A stretch of DNA of 64,000 nucleotides from Halobacillus hunanensis (GCF_900166655.1 NZ_FVZB01000006.1:62001-126000), one strand, 5' to 3'. Positions 29,436 to 38,217 are shown, counted from the first letter of the stretch. A program made the numbers and translations. Notes: a model not told the origin generated them from the letters alone.

Positions 29436-29437
29436 AA

Positions 29438-29475
29438 AAAGCCCGCCTTTCCCTTTTCAGGGAAGGCCGGGCTTT
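29438..29475. terminator. Bidirectional terminator between gdnD and yvbH
   Basis: AAAGCCCG and complement with further interior pairing, with A/T runs on both sides. It serves the converging gdnCD and yvbH-like genes. Confidence 0.88.
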
Positions 29476-29479
29476 CGTT

Positions 29480-30094
29480 TTAATTATGAATGAACAAGTC
29501 AAAAACATATCCAAAGTCTTTGATATGATACTTTTTCTTTGTTTCCAACAACCAATTAAAAGTAGTTTCGTTAATATCCTTAAATTCAGCTGAAACACTG
29601 GACTCCTGGCCTCGGCTATTTTGAAGCGTGGCGGAAGCTGTTTGTAAACTTTGCTTCGCATACCCAGTCAAAATATCGTTCTCCTGATTAATTTCAGCTA
29701 TTTTCAGCAACGATTTATACAGATCCTTAAGGTCTTCAATAAATTTCTTGTGCACATCAATATCAAAGTGTGTATTTCCTAATTGAAATTTGATCTCTAC
29801 ATCCAAATCAATCGTACCAGCCGTTTCCAGCTCAACGTTTGTAAACTGATTTGTACTATATGCATATCTGCGAAGCGTACGCTGTTTGCTTGCTGCACTA
29901 GTCCCGTCCACATGAATCAAGGCTTTATTTGTAAAGCAATACTCATCGGATTTTGATTTAATCAGGAAATAAATCTTCTCATCGTCTTCATGCATCACAT
30001 AATCGTCAGCATCTACTTTATCATAATCTTCTGGTTTGATAACACTGCCAATATCACTTAGACCTAAAGCATCTGTTGCCATCTTCTTAAACAT
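29480..30094 (-). CDS. yvbH: PH-domain protein, YvbH family
   Basis: A 204-residue protein, the same size as YvbH. The N-terminal two-thirds is a bacterial PH domain (MFKKMATDALGLSDIGSVIK, then EKIYFLIKSKSDEYCFTNKALIHVDG); residues from about 140 form the helical YvbH extension (YAKQSLQTASATLQ). No signal or membrane segment. Function unknown. AGAGGGGATG precedes the ATG. Confidence 0.85.
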   Translation of the reverse strand: MFKKMATDALGLSDIGSVIKPEDYDKVDADDYVMHEDDEKIYFLIKSKSDEYCFTNKALIHVDGTSAASKQRTLRRYAYSTNQFTNVELETAGTIDLDVEIKFQLGNTHFDIDVHKKFIEDLKDLYKSLLKIAEINQENDILTGYAKQSLQTASATLQNSRGQESSVSAEFKDINETTFNWLLETKKKYHIKDFGYVFDLFIHN

Positions 30095-30183
30095 CTAATC
30101 ATCCCCTCTTTTTACTAAAGCTCGCTCCCATTCTATCATGAATCCAAGTCAAATTGGCCGACTTATAACGGAAAATCCAAAAA

Positions 30184-30228
30184 CTCCCACCTCAGGTCAT
30201 CCATAATATGGATGACCTGAGGTGGGAG
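30184..30228. repeat. 45-bp palindrome, copy 2 of 3; terminator of the MFS gene
   Basis: Twenty-base perfect arms (CTCCCACCTCAGGTCATCCA and complement) around a 5-base loop. On the minus strand TTTTT follows, so it is a good terminator for the MFS gene. The inner 17 bases are identical to copies 1 and 3. Confidence 0.92.
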
Positions 30229-30246
30229 ATATAGGAAATTTAAAAT

Positions 30247-31419
30247 TTATGAGCTTTGTATGGTTTTAGCGGGTACAACTTGGTTGCTTCTGGTAATGGA
30301 GAAATATGCTGTGCCTAAAGCTAATAAAACAAATATCCCTCCAACTGATGCATTGTGTACAACAGATGTCTGCTCGATAACCAATGCTCCTACCGTAGAA
30401 CCTAATGCGATCCCAAAATGCAGCGCGGAATTATTTAAACTTTGCTGGATGTCTGAAGTTTCCGGTGCAGCGTTAATTAAATAACTTTGCTGTGCAGGGG
30501 TAATAGCCCAGCTAAGCATACTCCATATCACCATAACGGCTAGAAATAAAGGAAGGGAAAAAGTGACAAACGGTATCATGAAAATAGCGATCGCGAACAC
30601 AGCAATAATTCCGATAATGCTTCGTTCCGCTCCCCATTTATCAGAAATGACACCTCCGACGCCTCCGCCTAAAACTGCTGCAACCCCAAATATTAAATAT
30701 GCAATGCTCACCCATGCAGCATTTAAACCCATTGTTGACTTTAGAAACGGTGTTAGATAAGCATATAATGTCAAGTGACCTGTTAGAAAAAAGAACGATG
30801 TCATCTGGGCACTAAAAATTTTATTATTCTTTAACGTACGAATCTGTGCCCTTAATGGAATAATGGGCTTCGGTTCAATTTTTTCCAAGAAAACCGCTAC
30901 TCCGATCATCGACAGCAGGGTTAGAATGGCAATAAATAAAAACGGAGCACGCCACCCAAAGGCGTTACCGAGTGTTAATCCAATAGGAACTCCCAAAACT
31001 AGTGATGCACTAACTCCCATAAAAATGATTCCGATCGCTCGGGCCCGAAATTCTTTTTCTACGATGGAAGAAGCAAGCGTAACTCCTAACACAACGAGCA
31101 AAGAACCGCTTGCAGCTGATATTATTCTTGCAATCATAATGATTGTATAATTCGGACTCCAAAACGCGAGCAAATTCCCTAGGAAAAAGATCAATAAACA
31201 AACAAGTGTTAACCGTTTACGTTCATATTTAGCTGTGACTGTTAACAAAACAGGGGAAGAAATAGCAAAAACAAGCGAAAAAATAGTAATAAGTAGTCCA
31301 GCTTGCCCTAAAGTTACATTCAAATCTGCAGCTATTAAGTCTAATGTTCCGCCAATAATTAACTCGACTGTTCCTACAACAAAAGAAACAACCGCTAACA
31401 TGTATACTTTTTTATTCAT
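30247..31419 (-). CDS. MFS transporter (DHA1-like), drug or metabolite efflux
   Basis: A 390-residue twelve-helix major facilitator. The motif between helices 2 and 3 is partly kept (TAKYERKRLTLV) and a GVPIGLTLG stretch matches the antiporter motif C. The start MNKKVYMLAVVSFVVG is chosen for GAGAGGG upstream; the open frame reaches 28 codons further into the operator region. Divergent from a TrmB-like regulator with an 11-base-arm palindrome between, so it is probably its target. Substrate unknown. Confidence 0.85.
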   Translation of the reverse strand: MNKKVYMLAVVSFVVGTVELIIGGTLDLIAADLNVTLGQAGLLITIFSLVFAISSPVLLTVTAKYERKRLTLVCLLIFFLGNLLAFWSPNYTIIMIARIISAASGSLLVVLGVTLASSIVEKEFRARAIGIIFMGVSASLVLGVPIGLTLGNAFGWRAPFLFIAILTLLSMIGVAVFLEKIEPKPIIPLRAQIRTLKNNKIFSAQMTSFFFLTGHLTLYAYLTPFLKSTMGLNAAWVSIAYLIFGVAAVLGGGVGGVISDKWGAERSIIGIIAVFAIAIFMIPFVTFSLPLFLAVMVIWSMLSWAITPAQQSYLINAAPETSDIQQSLNNSALHFGIALGSTVGALVIEQTSVVHNASVGGIFVLLALGTAYFSITRSNQVVPAKTIQSS

Positions 31420-31439
31420 TGTGTCATGTCCCTCTCTAT

Positions 31440-31467
31440 ATTGGTTACCACTAAGATGGTAACCAAT
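31440..31467. promoter_or_regulatory. Palindromic operator between the MFS and TrmB-like genes
   Basis: ATTGGTTACCA and its perfect complement separated by CTAAGA. It lies 20 bases before the MFS start and about 100 before the regulator start. Most likely the binding site of the adjacent TrmB-like protein. Confidence 0.65.
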
Positions 31468-31568
31468 TACACTAAAAAAGGCAAGAGGTAATTCGACATA
31501 CATTTTACGAAATGCTTAAATATGTGTATTCTTTAAACACTAAAGCTTTTAAGAATGAGGTGTACATA

Positions 31569-32327
31569 ATGCTGCAGAAGTTCGGATTTACTCAGTATGA
31601 AAGCCAAATATTTGAGGTATTAACATCAAGCAGCGAGCCGCTTGATGCCAGTTCAATCGTAAAGTATTCACATGTGCCAAAATCTAAAGTATATGAAGTC
31701 CTTGGGCGATTGGTAGAAAAAGGTTTATTACTTACTTCGTTTCAAGAAAGAAAGAAATTATATACAGCACTTCCTTTAGACATTACGATTGAGAAACTAA
31801 CGCGAGAATTTCAAGAAAATGTCGAAGCATTAAAACACAGCGAATATAAATTGACGCCTAATGATGATCGAGTATGGACGATACAGGATCATCCAGCTAT
31901 TGTTTCTCTGACCGAAGATCTTATCAGCCGCGCCGAACAATCAATTTATATATCCGGCTGGAGTGATGATATCCAGCCGCTCCTCTCAGAATTAGAAAGC
32001 CTGAATCGGCAAAACATTAAAATTGAAGTGTTATCTGTAGGAGATGTGAAAACATTACTGAGCGATACCCATGTCCTTCTGCCTGTCGAAAAACATGAGG
32101 CGTTAGAAAGACATAAACTAATCATTATCGATGAAAAAGAGATACTTTTTGCAGGGTTAGAACACGAGACATGGCAAGGAATCACCACCATGTCCAGCCC
32201 ACTTGTTAAGTTTTTCACTGAATTCTTTTATCACGATGTAGCCCTCACAGAAATTACTAAAAAGTACGAGTCCACCCTGATGCAAGATGAGAAAATAAAA
32301 AACATACTGATGAAATTGCGGTATTGA
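31569..32327 (+). CDS. TrmB-family transcriptional regulator
   Basis: A 252-residue regulator. The N-terminal winged helix (FGFTQYESQIFEVLTSSSEP, then ASSIVKYSHVPKSKVYEVLGRL) is the TrmB DNA-binding domain; the C-terminal part (IYISGWSDDIQPLLSELESL, then HKLIIIDEKEILFAG) is the PLD-like sensor domain of the family. The start at 31569 follows GAGGTG; the frame is open 19 codons further with no site. It probably controls the divergent MFS gene. Effector unknown. Confidence 0.88.
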   Translation: MLQKFGFTQYESQIFEVLTSSSEPLDASSIVKYSHVPKSKVYEVLGRLVEKGLLLTSFQERKKLYTALPLDITIEKLTREFQENVEALKHSEYKLTPNDDRVWTIQDHPAIVSLTEDLISRAEQSIYISGWSDDIQPLLSELESLNRQNIKIEVLSVGDVKTLLSDTHVLLPVEKHEALERHKLIIIDEKEILFAGLEHETWQGITTMSSPLVKFFTEFFYHDVALTEITKKYESTLMQDEKIKNILMKLRY

Positions 32328-32340
32328 GGCACCCATAATT

Positions 32341-32383
32341 ATCCACCTCAGGTCATCCAAAATTTGGATGACCTGAGGTGGAT
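32341..32383. repeat. 43-bp palindrome, copy 3 of 3; terminator of the TrmB-like gene
   Basis: Nineteen-base perfect arms (ATCCACCTCAGGTCATCCA and complement) with a 5-base loop. TATCTTTATATTT follows on the plus strand. Confidence 0.9.
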
Positions 32384-32405
32384 TATCTTTATATTTGAGC
32401 ATAAT

Positions 32406-32437
32406 ATAGCCTCGATGCTTGATGGCATCGAGGCTAT
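32406..32437 (-). terminator. Hairpin after the kinase-like gene
   Basis: Thirteen-base perfect arms (ATAGCCTCGATGC and complement) touching the stop codon of the kinase-like gene. The following minus-strand tail (ATTATGC) is poor in T, so termination may be partial. Confidence 0.55.
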
Positions 32438-33034
32438 TTAAAAGGGAAGCAATTTTCTTCTGTATAGTCTGATAATCATCTCAATGAAAAATGGTGAGAA
32501 TCTTTTTGGAAAAAAACGTTTCTGATAGTATGAATAATAGGCCTTTTTCAAATCTGGCCAATGTTGACATTCCTTCTCTTGAGAAAAGCGTACCACATCA
32601 ATCACTTTAATCTGTTGATCATTTGTCAGCATTATATTTCTTAAATGTATATCTGAAGGGTTGAGTCCTTTACTGCGAGCATAATCCAAGGCTTCATCAA
32701 CCATAGCTACCATACGTGGTGTAATCGGGATTCCACACACTAAACAATCATAAAAAGTAATGCCATCTAAATACTCAAGAACTAAGTATCCTTCCCCGAC
32801 TTCAATCAGTTCTGGATAATAAACATAGTTTGAAAGCTGTTCATAAATCTTCCCTTCCTTTTCAGCCAACCCTTGCTGTTCGGAGTAAAAAATTTTCACA
32901 GCCTGCATCGTGTCTTTGATTCGGAATACGGCTGCACTTCTACCCTGACCTACAAGCTGAAGCTCATCAGGTATTTCAATGACTTGATCTTCGTCAATTT
33001 GGACGGTGCTGATCAATTCTTTGATTGTTTCCAT
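32438..33034 (-). CDS. Small protein-kinase-like protein
   Basis: A 198-residue kinase-fold protein, close to RIO/YrzF-like small kinases. The glycine loop is VGQGRSAAVFRI near residue 28 and the ATP lysine is in QAVKIF near 47. The hinge ELIEVGEGYLVLEYLDG follows, then the catalytic-loop equivalent SDIHLRNIML and the metal motif equivalent VIDVVRF in place of DFG. The usual HxD order is altered, so activity is uncertain. It stands alone, with GAGGGGATAG before the ATG. Confidence 0.65.
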   Translation of the reverse strand: METIKELISTVQIDEDQVIEIPDELQLVGQGRSAAVFRIKDTMQAVKIFYSEQQGLAEKEGKIYEQLSNYVYYPELIEVGEGYLVLEYLDGITFYDCLVCGIPITPRMVAMVDEALDYARSKGLNPSDIHLRNIMLTNDQQIKVIDVVRFSQEKECQHWPDLKKAYYSYYQKRFFPKRFSPFFIEMIIRLYRRKLLPF

Positions 33035-33147
33035 ATCTATCCCCTCATTAGCAACCCTTTAAGTACATTCCTTACTCTCTCATTATATCAAACCTATAGA
33101 AATTATTATTACAATATGTTTGGGCATTAAAATTATGTAAACGTAAA

Positions 33148-33168
33148 GAGCTGCCATTACGGCAGCTC
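33148..33168 (-). terminator. Terminator after the first PepSY gene
   Basis: GAGCTGCC and complement with loop of 5, then TTTACGTTT on the minus strand, just after the stop at 33174. Confidence 0.65.
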
Positions 33169-33173
33169 CTCGA

Positions 33174-33695
33174 CTAATCTTCATCTTTCTCCTGTTCAAA
33201 TTCGATCACTTCACCAGTTTGCCCATGGACCTTAACTTCGTATTCATTGTTTCCATCCTTAAATTCAAAGTCATAATGCCCATCGTCTAATTCTGCTTCT
33301 ACCATTTTCCCTTCAGCCTCTTTTTTGGCAATGGCTGTCGCCTCATTCATAGACAATTTGACGTTAGCGTTAGCTTCATTCTCCGACTCATCATCTTGAT
33401 CCTCGTCGCGGTCAATGTCAATAATTTTCCCCGTCTTCGCATTTACATCGACATCCGTTTCCTTACTATTTTCTCCTTTAACTCGAATATCATAAATTCG
33501 TTGTCCGTCATCGGTTTCCATTTCTACTTTTTCGATCGTACCATTAACTTCTTTTTCAACAATTTGCTTCGCTTCACCTTCTGTTATTGACGTCTTTTGA
33601 CTAGATGTATCCGTCCCTGACGCAGCGGCCACCCCAATCGCTCCACCTAGAATCACAACCCCTGCAACACCAACAGTCATTAATTTTCTTTTCAT
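33174..33695 (-). CDS. Secreted PepSY-domain protein (YkoI-like)
   Basis: A 173-residue protein with an N-terminal signal or anchor (MTVGVAGVVILGGAIGVAAA). Two PepSY domains follow: ITEGEAKQIVEKEVNGTIEKVEME with VNAKTGKIIDID, and LSMNEATAIAKKEAEGKMVEAEL with VHGQTGEVIEFE. The linker and tail are very acidic, common in halophile exported proteins. Downstream of another PepSY gene and a two-component system (as ykoGHIJ in B. subtilis). AAAGGAGG precedes the ATG. PepSY proteins are thought to restrain proteases; the target is unknown. Confidence 0.82.
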   Translation of the reverse strand: MKRKLMTVGVAGVVILGGAIGVAAASGTDTSSQKTSITEGEAKQIVEKEVNGTIEKVEMETDDGQRIYDIRVKGENSKETDVDVNAKTGKIIDIDRDEDQDDESENEANANVKLSMNEATAIAKKEAEGKMVEAELDDGHYDFEFKDGNNEYEVKVHGQTGEVIEFEQEKDED

Positions 33696-33845
33696 TTCTA
33701 AATTCCTCCTTTATTTAAGTTCTACTCTCAATATAGACAAGAAAAGTGAGAGGTTCCCTAGAATAAAATGAGAATTTCATGAGAAAAGTGGGTCTATTTG
33801 TAAATGTACCATCTTAAAGCCAAAACACAACTAGACACACTTTTT

Positions 33846-34553
33846 CTAATCATCCCAGCTTAACTTGATTTCGCCGGTAATTGCATTAATTTGCACCGTT
33901 GCTTCAGTCTCGTCATCATTCTCAATATCAATCAGATAAAAAAACTGACCATTCTCTTCCTCATATTCTACATCCTCTATAGTTCCTGAAACTTGCTTTA
34001 GTGCAAGCTTCTGAGCTTGTTCTTTCGTAATCGGTGGATTAGCCTTCTGTGGTAGCTGTTCCTGACTAGTATTCTGATCATTTTCCGTAACTGTCTGTTC
34101 TTGAATAACGTCCCCCGTTTCAGTCATAGTCAGTTTTACTTTTTTATCTTCAAGCTTTATCTCAACTTCATACTGTAACTGATTCCCTTCTTTACTTTCT
34201 TTAAGAGAGGTAATTTCGCCCTTATATTCTTTCTCTATCTGTTTTCTAATTTTAGACTCGGTTGATTCCAGCTGCTTCGTTGTCAAGCGTTCCATGTCAT
34301 TAATCTTACTTGTCGATTTATCTACTCGTATTTGGTATTCTCCAGTGTCTCGTTCAATTGTGAAAATAAACTCGTCATTTATTTCCTCTGTTTGAACGAT
34401 TTTCCCACTATACTGATTTTTAATCAGCTGCCTTGCCTTATCCATTGATAATGGCTCCGCAGATGTGACGCTTTGGACAACTTGCCACATGAGAACAATA
34501 AGGAGAATAAGCACTCCAAGAGAAAGCAGAATTCTCGTTACCTTCTTATTCAC
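33846..34553 (-). CDS. Membrane-anchored PepSY-domain protein
   Basis: A 235-residue protein with one N-terminal helix (ILLSLGVLILLIVLMWQVV) and an extracytoplasmic part containing three PepSY-like units: MDKARQLIKNQYSGKIVQTEE, the middle region around ESTESKIRKQIEKEYKGEITSL, and ITKEQAQKLALKQVSGTIEDVEY with INAITGEIKLSWDD. A GTG start seven bases after GGGGAGG is preferred; the ATG two codons earlier is too close to the site. It lies 54 bases after the histidine kinase and may report to it. Inference only. Confidence 0.78.
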   Translation of the reverse strand: MNKKVTRILLSLGVLILLIVLMWQVVQSVTSAEPLSMDKARQLIKNQYSGKIVQTEEINDEFIFTIERDTGEYQIRVDKSTSKINDMERLTTKQLESTESKIRKQIEKEYKGEITSLKESKEGNQLQYEVEIKLEDKKVKLTMTETGDVIQEQTVTENDQNTSQEQLPQKANPPITKEQAQKLALKQVSGTIEDVEYEEENGQFFYLIDIENDDETEATVQINAITGEIKLSWDD

Positions 34554-34607
34554 AGTCATGCCTCCCCATTCGTTTTACTGCTTACTATACAAGAATAAAA
34601 TGAGAAA

Positions 34608-35960
34608 TCACTGAGAAAGAGGCAGTTTGATGATCGCCTTCGTCCCTGTCTTCTCTTCACTGTGCAAAAGTAGTTCCGCATCCATCACTTGTGCCAATTC
34701 TTCAGCAAGAGCCAGCCCCAATCCAAAGCCTCCAGACTTTCTAGTACGAGCCTTATCCACTCGATAAAATCGCTCAAATACTCTTTCCAAGTCTTCTTGG
34801 CTCATGCCAATTCCCTGATCGATGATATGAATTTGAGCCCGCCCCTCATTTCTAAAGGCATCTACTTGTATTTCTTTTTCACTGTACTTTCTTGCATTAT
34901 CCATAAAAATATAGAGCAGCTGCTTCAACTTCTGTGCATCCGCTAACACATTCAAACCTTCCTCGACGGATACTTCAACACGTCGTTTATACGCTTTCTC
35001 AAATGCACGCATACTTTCTTGTAAAAAAGTGCTCAGTTTGATTTCCGTTAAATCTACATTCCAATACTCTTCATGTTTAGCTAACAGCAGAAACTGTTGC
35101 GTTAAATTCTTCATGCGAACCGCTTCTGAATGAATGGCTTCGACTGATTCATCAAAAAGTGCCTCATCGTGCCTGCCCCGACGCTCCAGGAGACTAGAAT
35201 ACGATTCAATTACCGTTAAAGGCGTCTTTAGTTCGTGGGAGGCATTCGAAACAAATTGTTCCTGCTTTTCATAATTAGCTTGTAATAAAGTAATCATTTC
35301 ATTGAATGTTTCTCCCATCACATACAATTCATCTTTGGATTTCTCTGGAAGTTCCAACTGTTTAAAGCGTCCACTTTCTCGAATGTCCTGCATTGTACTG
35401 GTCATAGAAGTGATGGGACGTGTAATCAAATTACTCAAAAATCTTGCTGATATAAACAATGGAATGGTCGCAATCAACGTGACTACGATAAGAACTATTT
35501 GCAATACATTTAAATTTTGTTCTGCTGCTTTCAAGCTTTCGGTAACCTGCAGGGCAGCCACTTCTCCATTAGTCCATATAATGGGAACCGAAACCAATGC
35601 ATGCTTAGTCCCTTGATAATCAATAATCCTGGATACCTCTTCGGAGTAAAATGTGACAGAGCTCCTCTCTCGAAGGCTACTATGGTCAGGGGACGCGGCA
35701 CCAGGGCCAATCGCGTCCTTCATAACTATTTGAACGATACCATTAATCGGACTATACGCGAGTAAAAGCTCTCTGATTGGTACACCGGATTGATTTTCAT
35801 TCAAGGTTGCAACAATTTGTTCTGCTTCCGCCTCTGTCTGTTCTAATTCACTCGTAAATATCATCCGGCTAAAAGAAAAATAAACAGCTGTATTAATTAG
35901 AACGAGCAGGACCACAAACAGAACCGTCGTGTACAAATGAATTTTATTTCTTAACTTCAT
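34608..35960 (-). CDS. Sensor histidine kinase (YkoH-like)
   Basis: A 450-residue kinase with membrane helices at about 9-31 and 151-174 bracketing a 120-residue extracellular sensor. HAMP follows, then HisKA with phospho-acceptor H242 in SNASHELKTPLTV, and an ATPase domain with MDNARKYS (N box) and the G boxes IDQGIGMSQEDL and GGFGLGLALAEEL. It overlaps the response regulator by four bases. Downstream PepSY genes make this a ykoGH-like system. Confidence 0.92.
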   Translation of the reverse strand: MKLRNKIHLYTTVLFVVLLVLINTAVYFSFSRMIFTSELEQTEAEAEQIVATLNENQSGVPIRELLLAYSPINGIVQIVMKDAIGPGAASPDHSSLRERSSVTFYSEEVSRIIDYQGTKHALVSVPIIWTNGEVAALQVTESLKAAEQNLNVLQIVLIVVTLIATIPLFISARFLSNLITRPITSMTSTMQDIRESGRFKQLELPEKSKDELYVMGETFNEMITLLQANYEKQEQFVSNASHELKTPLTVIESYSSLLERRGRHDEALFDESVEAIHSEAVRMKNLTQQFLLLAKHEEYWNVDLTEIKLSTFLQESMRAFEKAYKRRVEVSVEEGLNVLADAQKLKQLLYIFMDNARKYSEKEIQVDAFRNEGRAQIHIIDQGIGMSQEDLERVFERFYRVDKARTRKSGGFGLGLALAEELAQVMDAELLLHSEEKTGTKAIIKLPLSQ

Positions 35961-36652
35961 CGCGGATCCTTCAACACATAACCGACCCCGCGAACCGTTC
36001 GAATTAACGCAGGATCATACTCTTTGTCCATCTTATTTCGTATGTAGCGAATGTACACATCTACAACATTTGTGTCCCCATAATAATCATAGCCCCAAAC
36101 GGCATCCAGGATTTGTTCCCGATTCAACACCTGCCGTTTATTTTTCATTAAGTAGGCAAGCAAATTGAATTCTTTAGGAGTAAGTTCAATAGATTGGCCA
36201 TCTCTTATCACTTCATGTGTCTGTTCATTAAGACGTAAATCGGCTGCTTGGATCCAACCTGCTTCACCGTCATCTGTGGCTGAAGCATGAGTTCTTAATA
36301 CTGCACGTACCCTTGCCAAAAGCTCCTCTATTTGAAAAGGTTTTGTTATATAATCGTTCGCTCCGAGATCAAGACCTGATACCTTATCTTCAACGGAATC
36401 CTTGGCTGTCAACATAATCACGGCGATTTGTTGGTCATCAGAACGAATTCTTCGTAATAGTTCTATTCCACTTATCCCTGGCAGCATAATATCAAGAAGT
36501 AACAAATCCCAATGTCCCTCACGATATTTTTGCAGTCCTTCCATTCCGTCAAAAGCTTTTACCACTTCATATCCCTCATAAGTCAGTTCAAGCTCAAGTA
36601 CTCTGGCAATTTTCTCTTCATCTTCAACGATCAATATCCTTGTTTTCTCCAT
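35957..36652 (-). CDS. OmpR-family response regulator (YkoG-like)
   Basis: A 231-residue regulator: receiver domain with acidic pocket EDEE, phospho-acceptor D54 in LLLDIMLPG and K in TAKD/KPF, then a winged-helix domain with LTPKEFNLLAYLMKN and YIRYIRNKMDKE. First gene of the operon with its kinase and two PepSY proteins. AAGGAAC is close to the ATG. Confidence 0.93.
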   Translation of the reverse strand: MEKTRILIVEDEEKIARVLELELTYEGYEVVKAFDGMEGLQKYREGHWDLLLLDIMLPGISGIELLRRIRSDDQQIAVIMLTAKDSVEDKVSGLDLGANDYITKPFQIEELLARVRAVLRTHASATDDGEAGWIQAADLRLNEQTHEVIRDGQSIELTPKEFNLLAYLMKNKRQVLNREQILDAVWGYDYYGDTNVVDVYIRYIRNKMDKEYDPALIRTVRGVGYVLKDPR

Positions 36653-36707
36653 GTTCCTTCCCCCTTCCTCAGCTACATGATTACCGCCATTCTAGCACAT
36701 TTTTATT

Positions 36708-36741
36708 AAAAAAAGCTCACCGCCGTCATTTAGGGGTGAGC
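36708..36741 (-). terminator. Terminator after the DUF4025-like gene
   Basis: GCTCACC and complement with a 13-base loop, then seven T on the minus strand. Confidence 0.8.
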
Positions 36742-36750
36742 ATGTTGAGA

Positions 36751-36972
36751 TTATTCATGTTTATTAGAAATGTCTTTTCCTTTATGACTGACAAGACGTC
36801 CATTTTCATCAACCTGATCAATCTTAGCATCGTGCGTACCTTCCGTTAACGTATCCGATACTTGCTCGTGTGTGGTGGCAAGCCCCTGGGATGTATCATC
36901 CCTTCGTTCATAATCGGCTGATTCATAAGGACGGTCACCAATTGATTTCGATTTCTTGTTTTGTTCACTCAT
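36751..36972 (-). CDS. Small hydrophilic protein, DUF4025/YozQ-like
   Basis: A 73-residue charged protein: RPYESADYERRDDTSQGLAT, then THEQVSDTLTEGTHDAKIDQ. It looks like the YozQ/DUF4025 family of small stress-type proteins in Bacillaceae. AGGAGG lies seven bases ahead of the ATG at 36972; the longer open frame upstream runs into the divergent dehydrogenase and is not used. Divergent from the zinc dehydrogenase with about 108 bases between. Confidence 0.7.
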   Translation of the reverse strand: MSEQNKKSKSIGDRPYESADYERRDDTSQGLATTHEQVSDTLTEGTHDAKIDQVDENGRLVSHKGKDISNKHE

Positions 36973-37080
36973 ACAATACCTCCTCGTCTTCACTCCTAGC
37001 ATTCGCAAATTGAAAAAGAATAACCATTTATTCTCCTGCAAACAATAGATATTACTGAAACAGGAAAAGGAGTCTATACG

Positions 37081-38217
37081 ATGAAGGCTGTGACTTATCA
37101 AGGAGTCAAAGATGTCAAAGTAAAAGAAGTTCCTAACGCTACTCTTCAAAAGAAAGACGATATTTTAGTGAGGATTACCAATACAGCAATATGCGGTTCA
37201 GATTTACACCTGGTCCACGGGATGATCCCGCACACTCCAGAAGACTATATAATAGGTCATGAACCAATGGGAATTGTTGAAGAAGTTGGGCCAGAAGTAA
37301 CAAGAGTAAGAAAAGGAGACCGAGTCATCGTACCGTTTAACGTGTCCTGCGGGGAATGTATGTACTGTAAAATGAACCTGGAAAGTCAATGTGACCGTTC
37401 CAACGACTTTGGAGAAGCAGGGGCATACTTTGGTTATTCCGAAACGTACGGCGGATTTCCCGGTGGTCAAGCTGAGCTGCTTCGCGTTCCTTATGGAAAC
37501 TTCACGCCATTTGTCGTACCCGAAGATGCTGAGCTAGAAGATGAACAACTTCTTTTCCTATCTGATATCGTCCCTACGGCATACTGGGGAATCGAACAGG
37601 CAGATGTCAAGAAGGATGATACAGTCGTCATCCTCGGCTGCGGTCCTGTTGGATTGCTTGCTCAAAAATTTGCCTGGATGAAAGGGGCTAAAAGAGTAAT
37701 CGCAATTGATTACGTCGGTTATCGGCTGGAGCATGCAAGGAGAACAAACAAAGTTGAGGTATTTGATTTCTCTAAAGAGAAGGACCTTGGTTCACACATT
37801 AAAGAAATCACAGGCGGAGGAGCTGATGCTGTCGTTGATTGCGTCGGTATGGATGGCAAGAAAAATGTTGCCGAAATGATTGAAAGTGCCTTGAAACTTC
37901 AAGGTGGAGCAATGGGAGCGATTCAACTAGCCAGTAAAGTGGTTAGAAAGGGGGGGACGGTAAGCCTTGTAGGAGTGTATGGAACTCGATATAACCAATT
38001 CCCGCTCGGTGACTTTTTTTCGAGGAATATTACGTTAAAAATGGGACAAGCACCGGTCGTCCACTTTATGCCTAAATTGTACAAAATGATAAAAAATGAG
38101 GAATTTGATTCAACAGATATCATTACACATAGACTGCCACTAGATAAAGCCGAACATGGTTATGATATTTTTGATGAAAAACATGATGATTGTATTAAAG
38201 TTATCTTGAAACCATAA
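37081..38217 (+). CDS. Zinc-dependent alcohol/formaldehyde dehydrogenase (FdhA-like MDR)
   Basis: A 378-residue medium-chain dehydrogenase. Catalytic zinc ligands: C38 (ICGSD) and H60-E61 (GHEP). Structural zinc: C90, C93, C96 and C104. The NAD(P) motif is VVILGCGPVGLLAQ. The insert pattern and C-terminal HRLPLDKAEHGYDIFDEKHDDCIKVIL resemble glutathione-independent formaldehyde dehydrogenases. AAAGGAG precedes the ATG. The exact aldehyde or alcohol is not certain. A 44-residue gene follows and is probably co-transcribed. Confidence 0.88.
   Translation: MKAVTYQGVKDVKVKEVPNATLQKKDDILVRITNTAICGSDLHLVHGMIPHTPEDYIIGHEPMGIVEEVGPEVTRVRKGDRVIVPFNVSCGECMYCKMNLESQCDRSNDFGEAGAYFGYSETYGGFPGGQAELLRVPYGNFTPFVVPEDAELEDEQLLFLSDIVPTAYWGIEQADVKKDDTVVILGCGPVGLLAQKFAWMKGAKRVIAIDYVGYRLEHARRTNKVEVFDFSKEKDLGSHIKEITGGGADAVVDCVGMDGKKNVAEMIESALKLQGGAMGAIQLASKVVRKGGTVSLVGVYGTRYNQFPLGDFFSRNITLKMGQAPVVHFMPKLYKMIKNEEFDSTDIITHRLPLDKAEHGYDIFDEKHDDCIKVILKP

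Noticed and set aside
28310-32383. CRISPR array reading of the three palindromes
   Set aside because: Spacing is about 2 kb with whole genes between, and each unit is a full palindrome, not a direct repeat with spacers; no cas genes.
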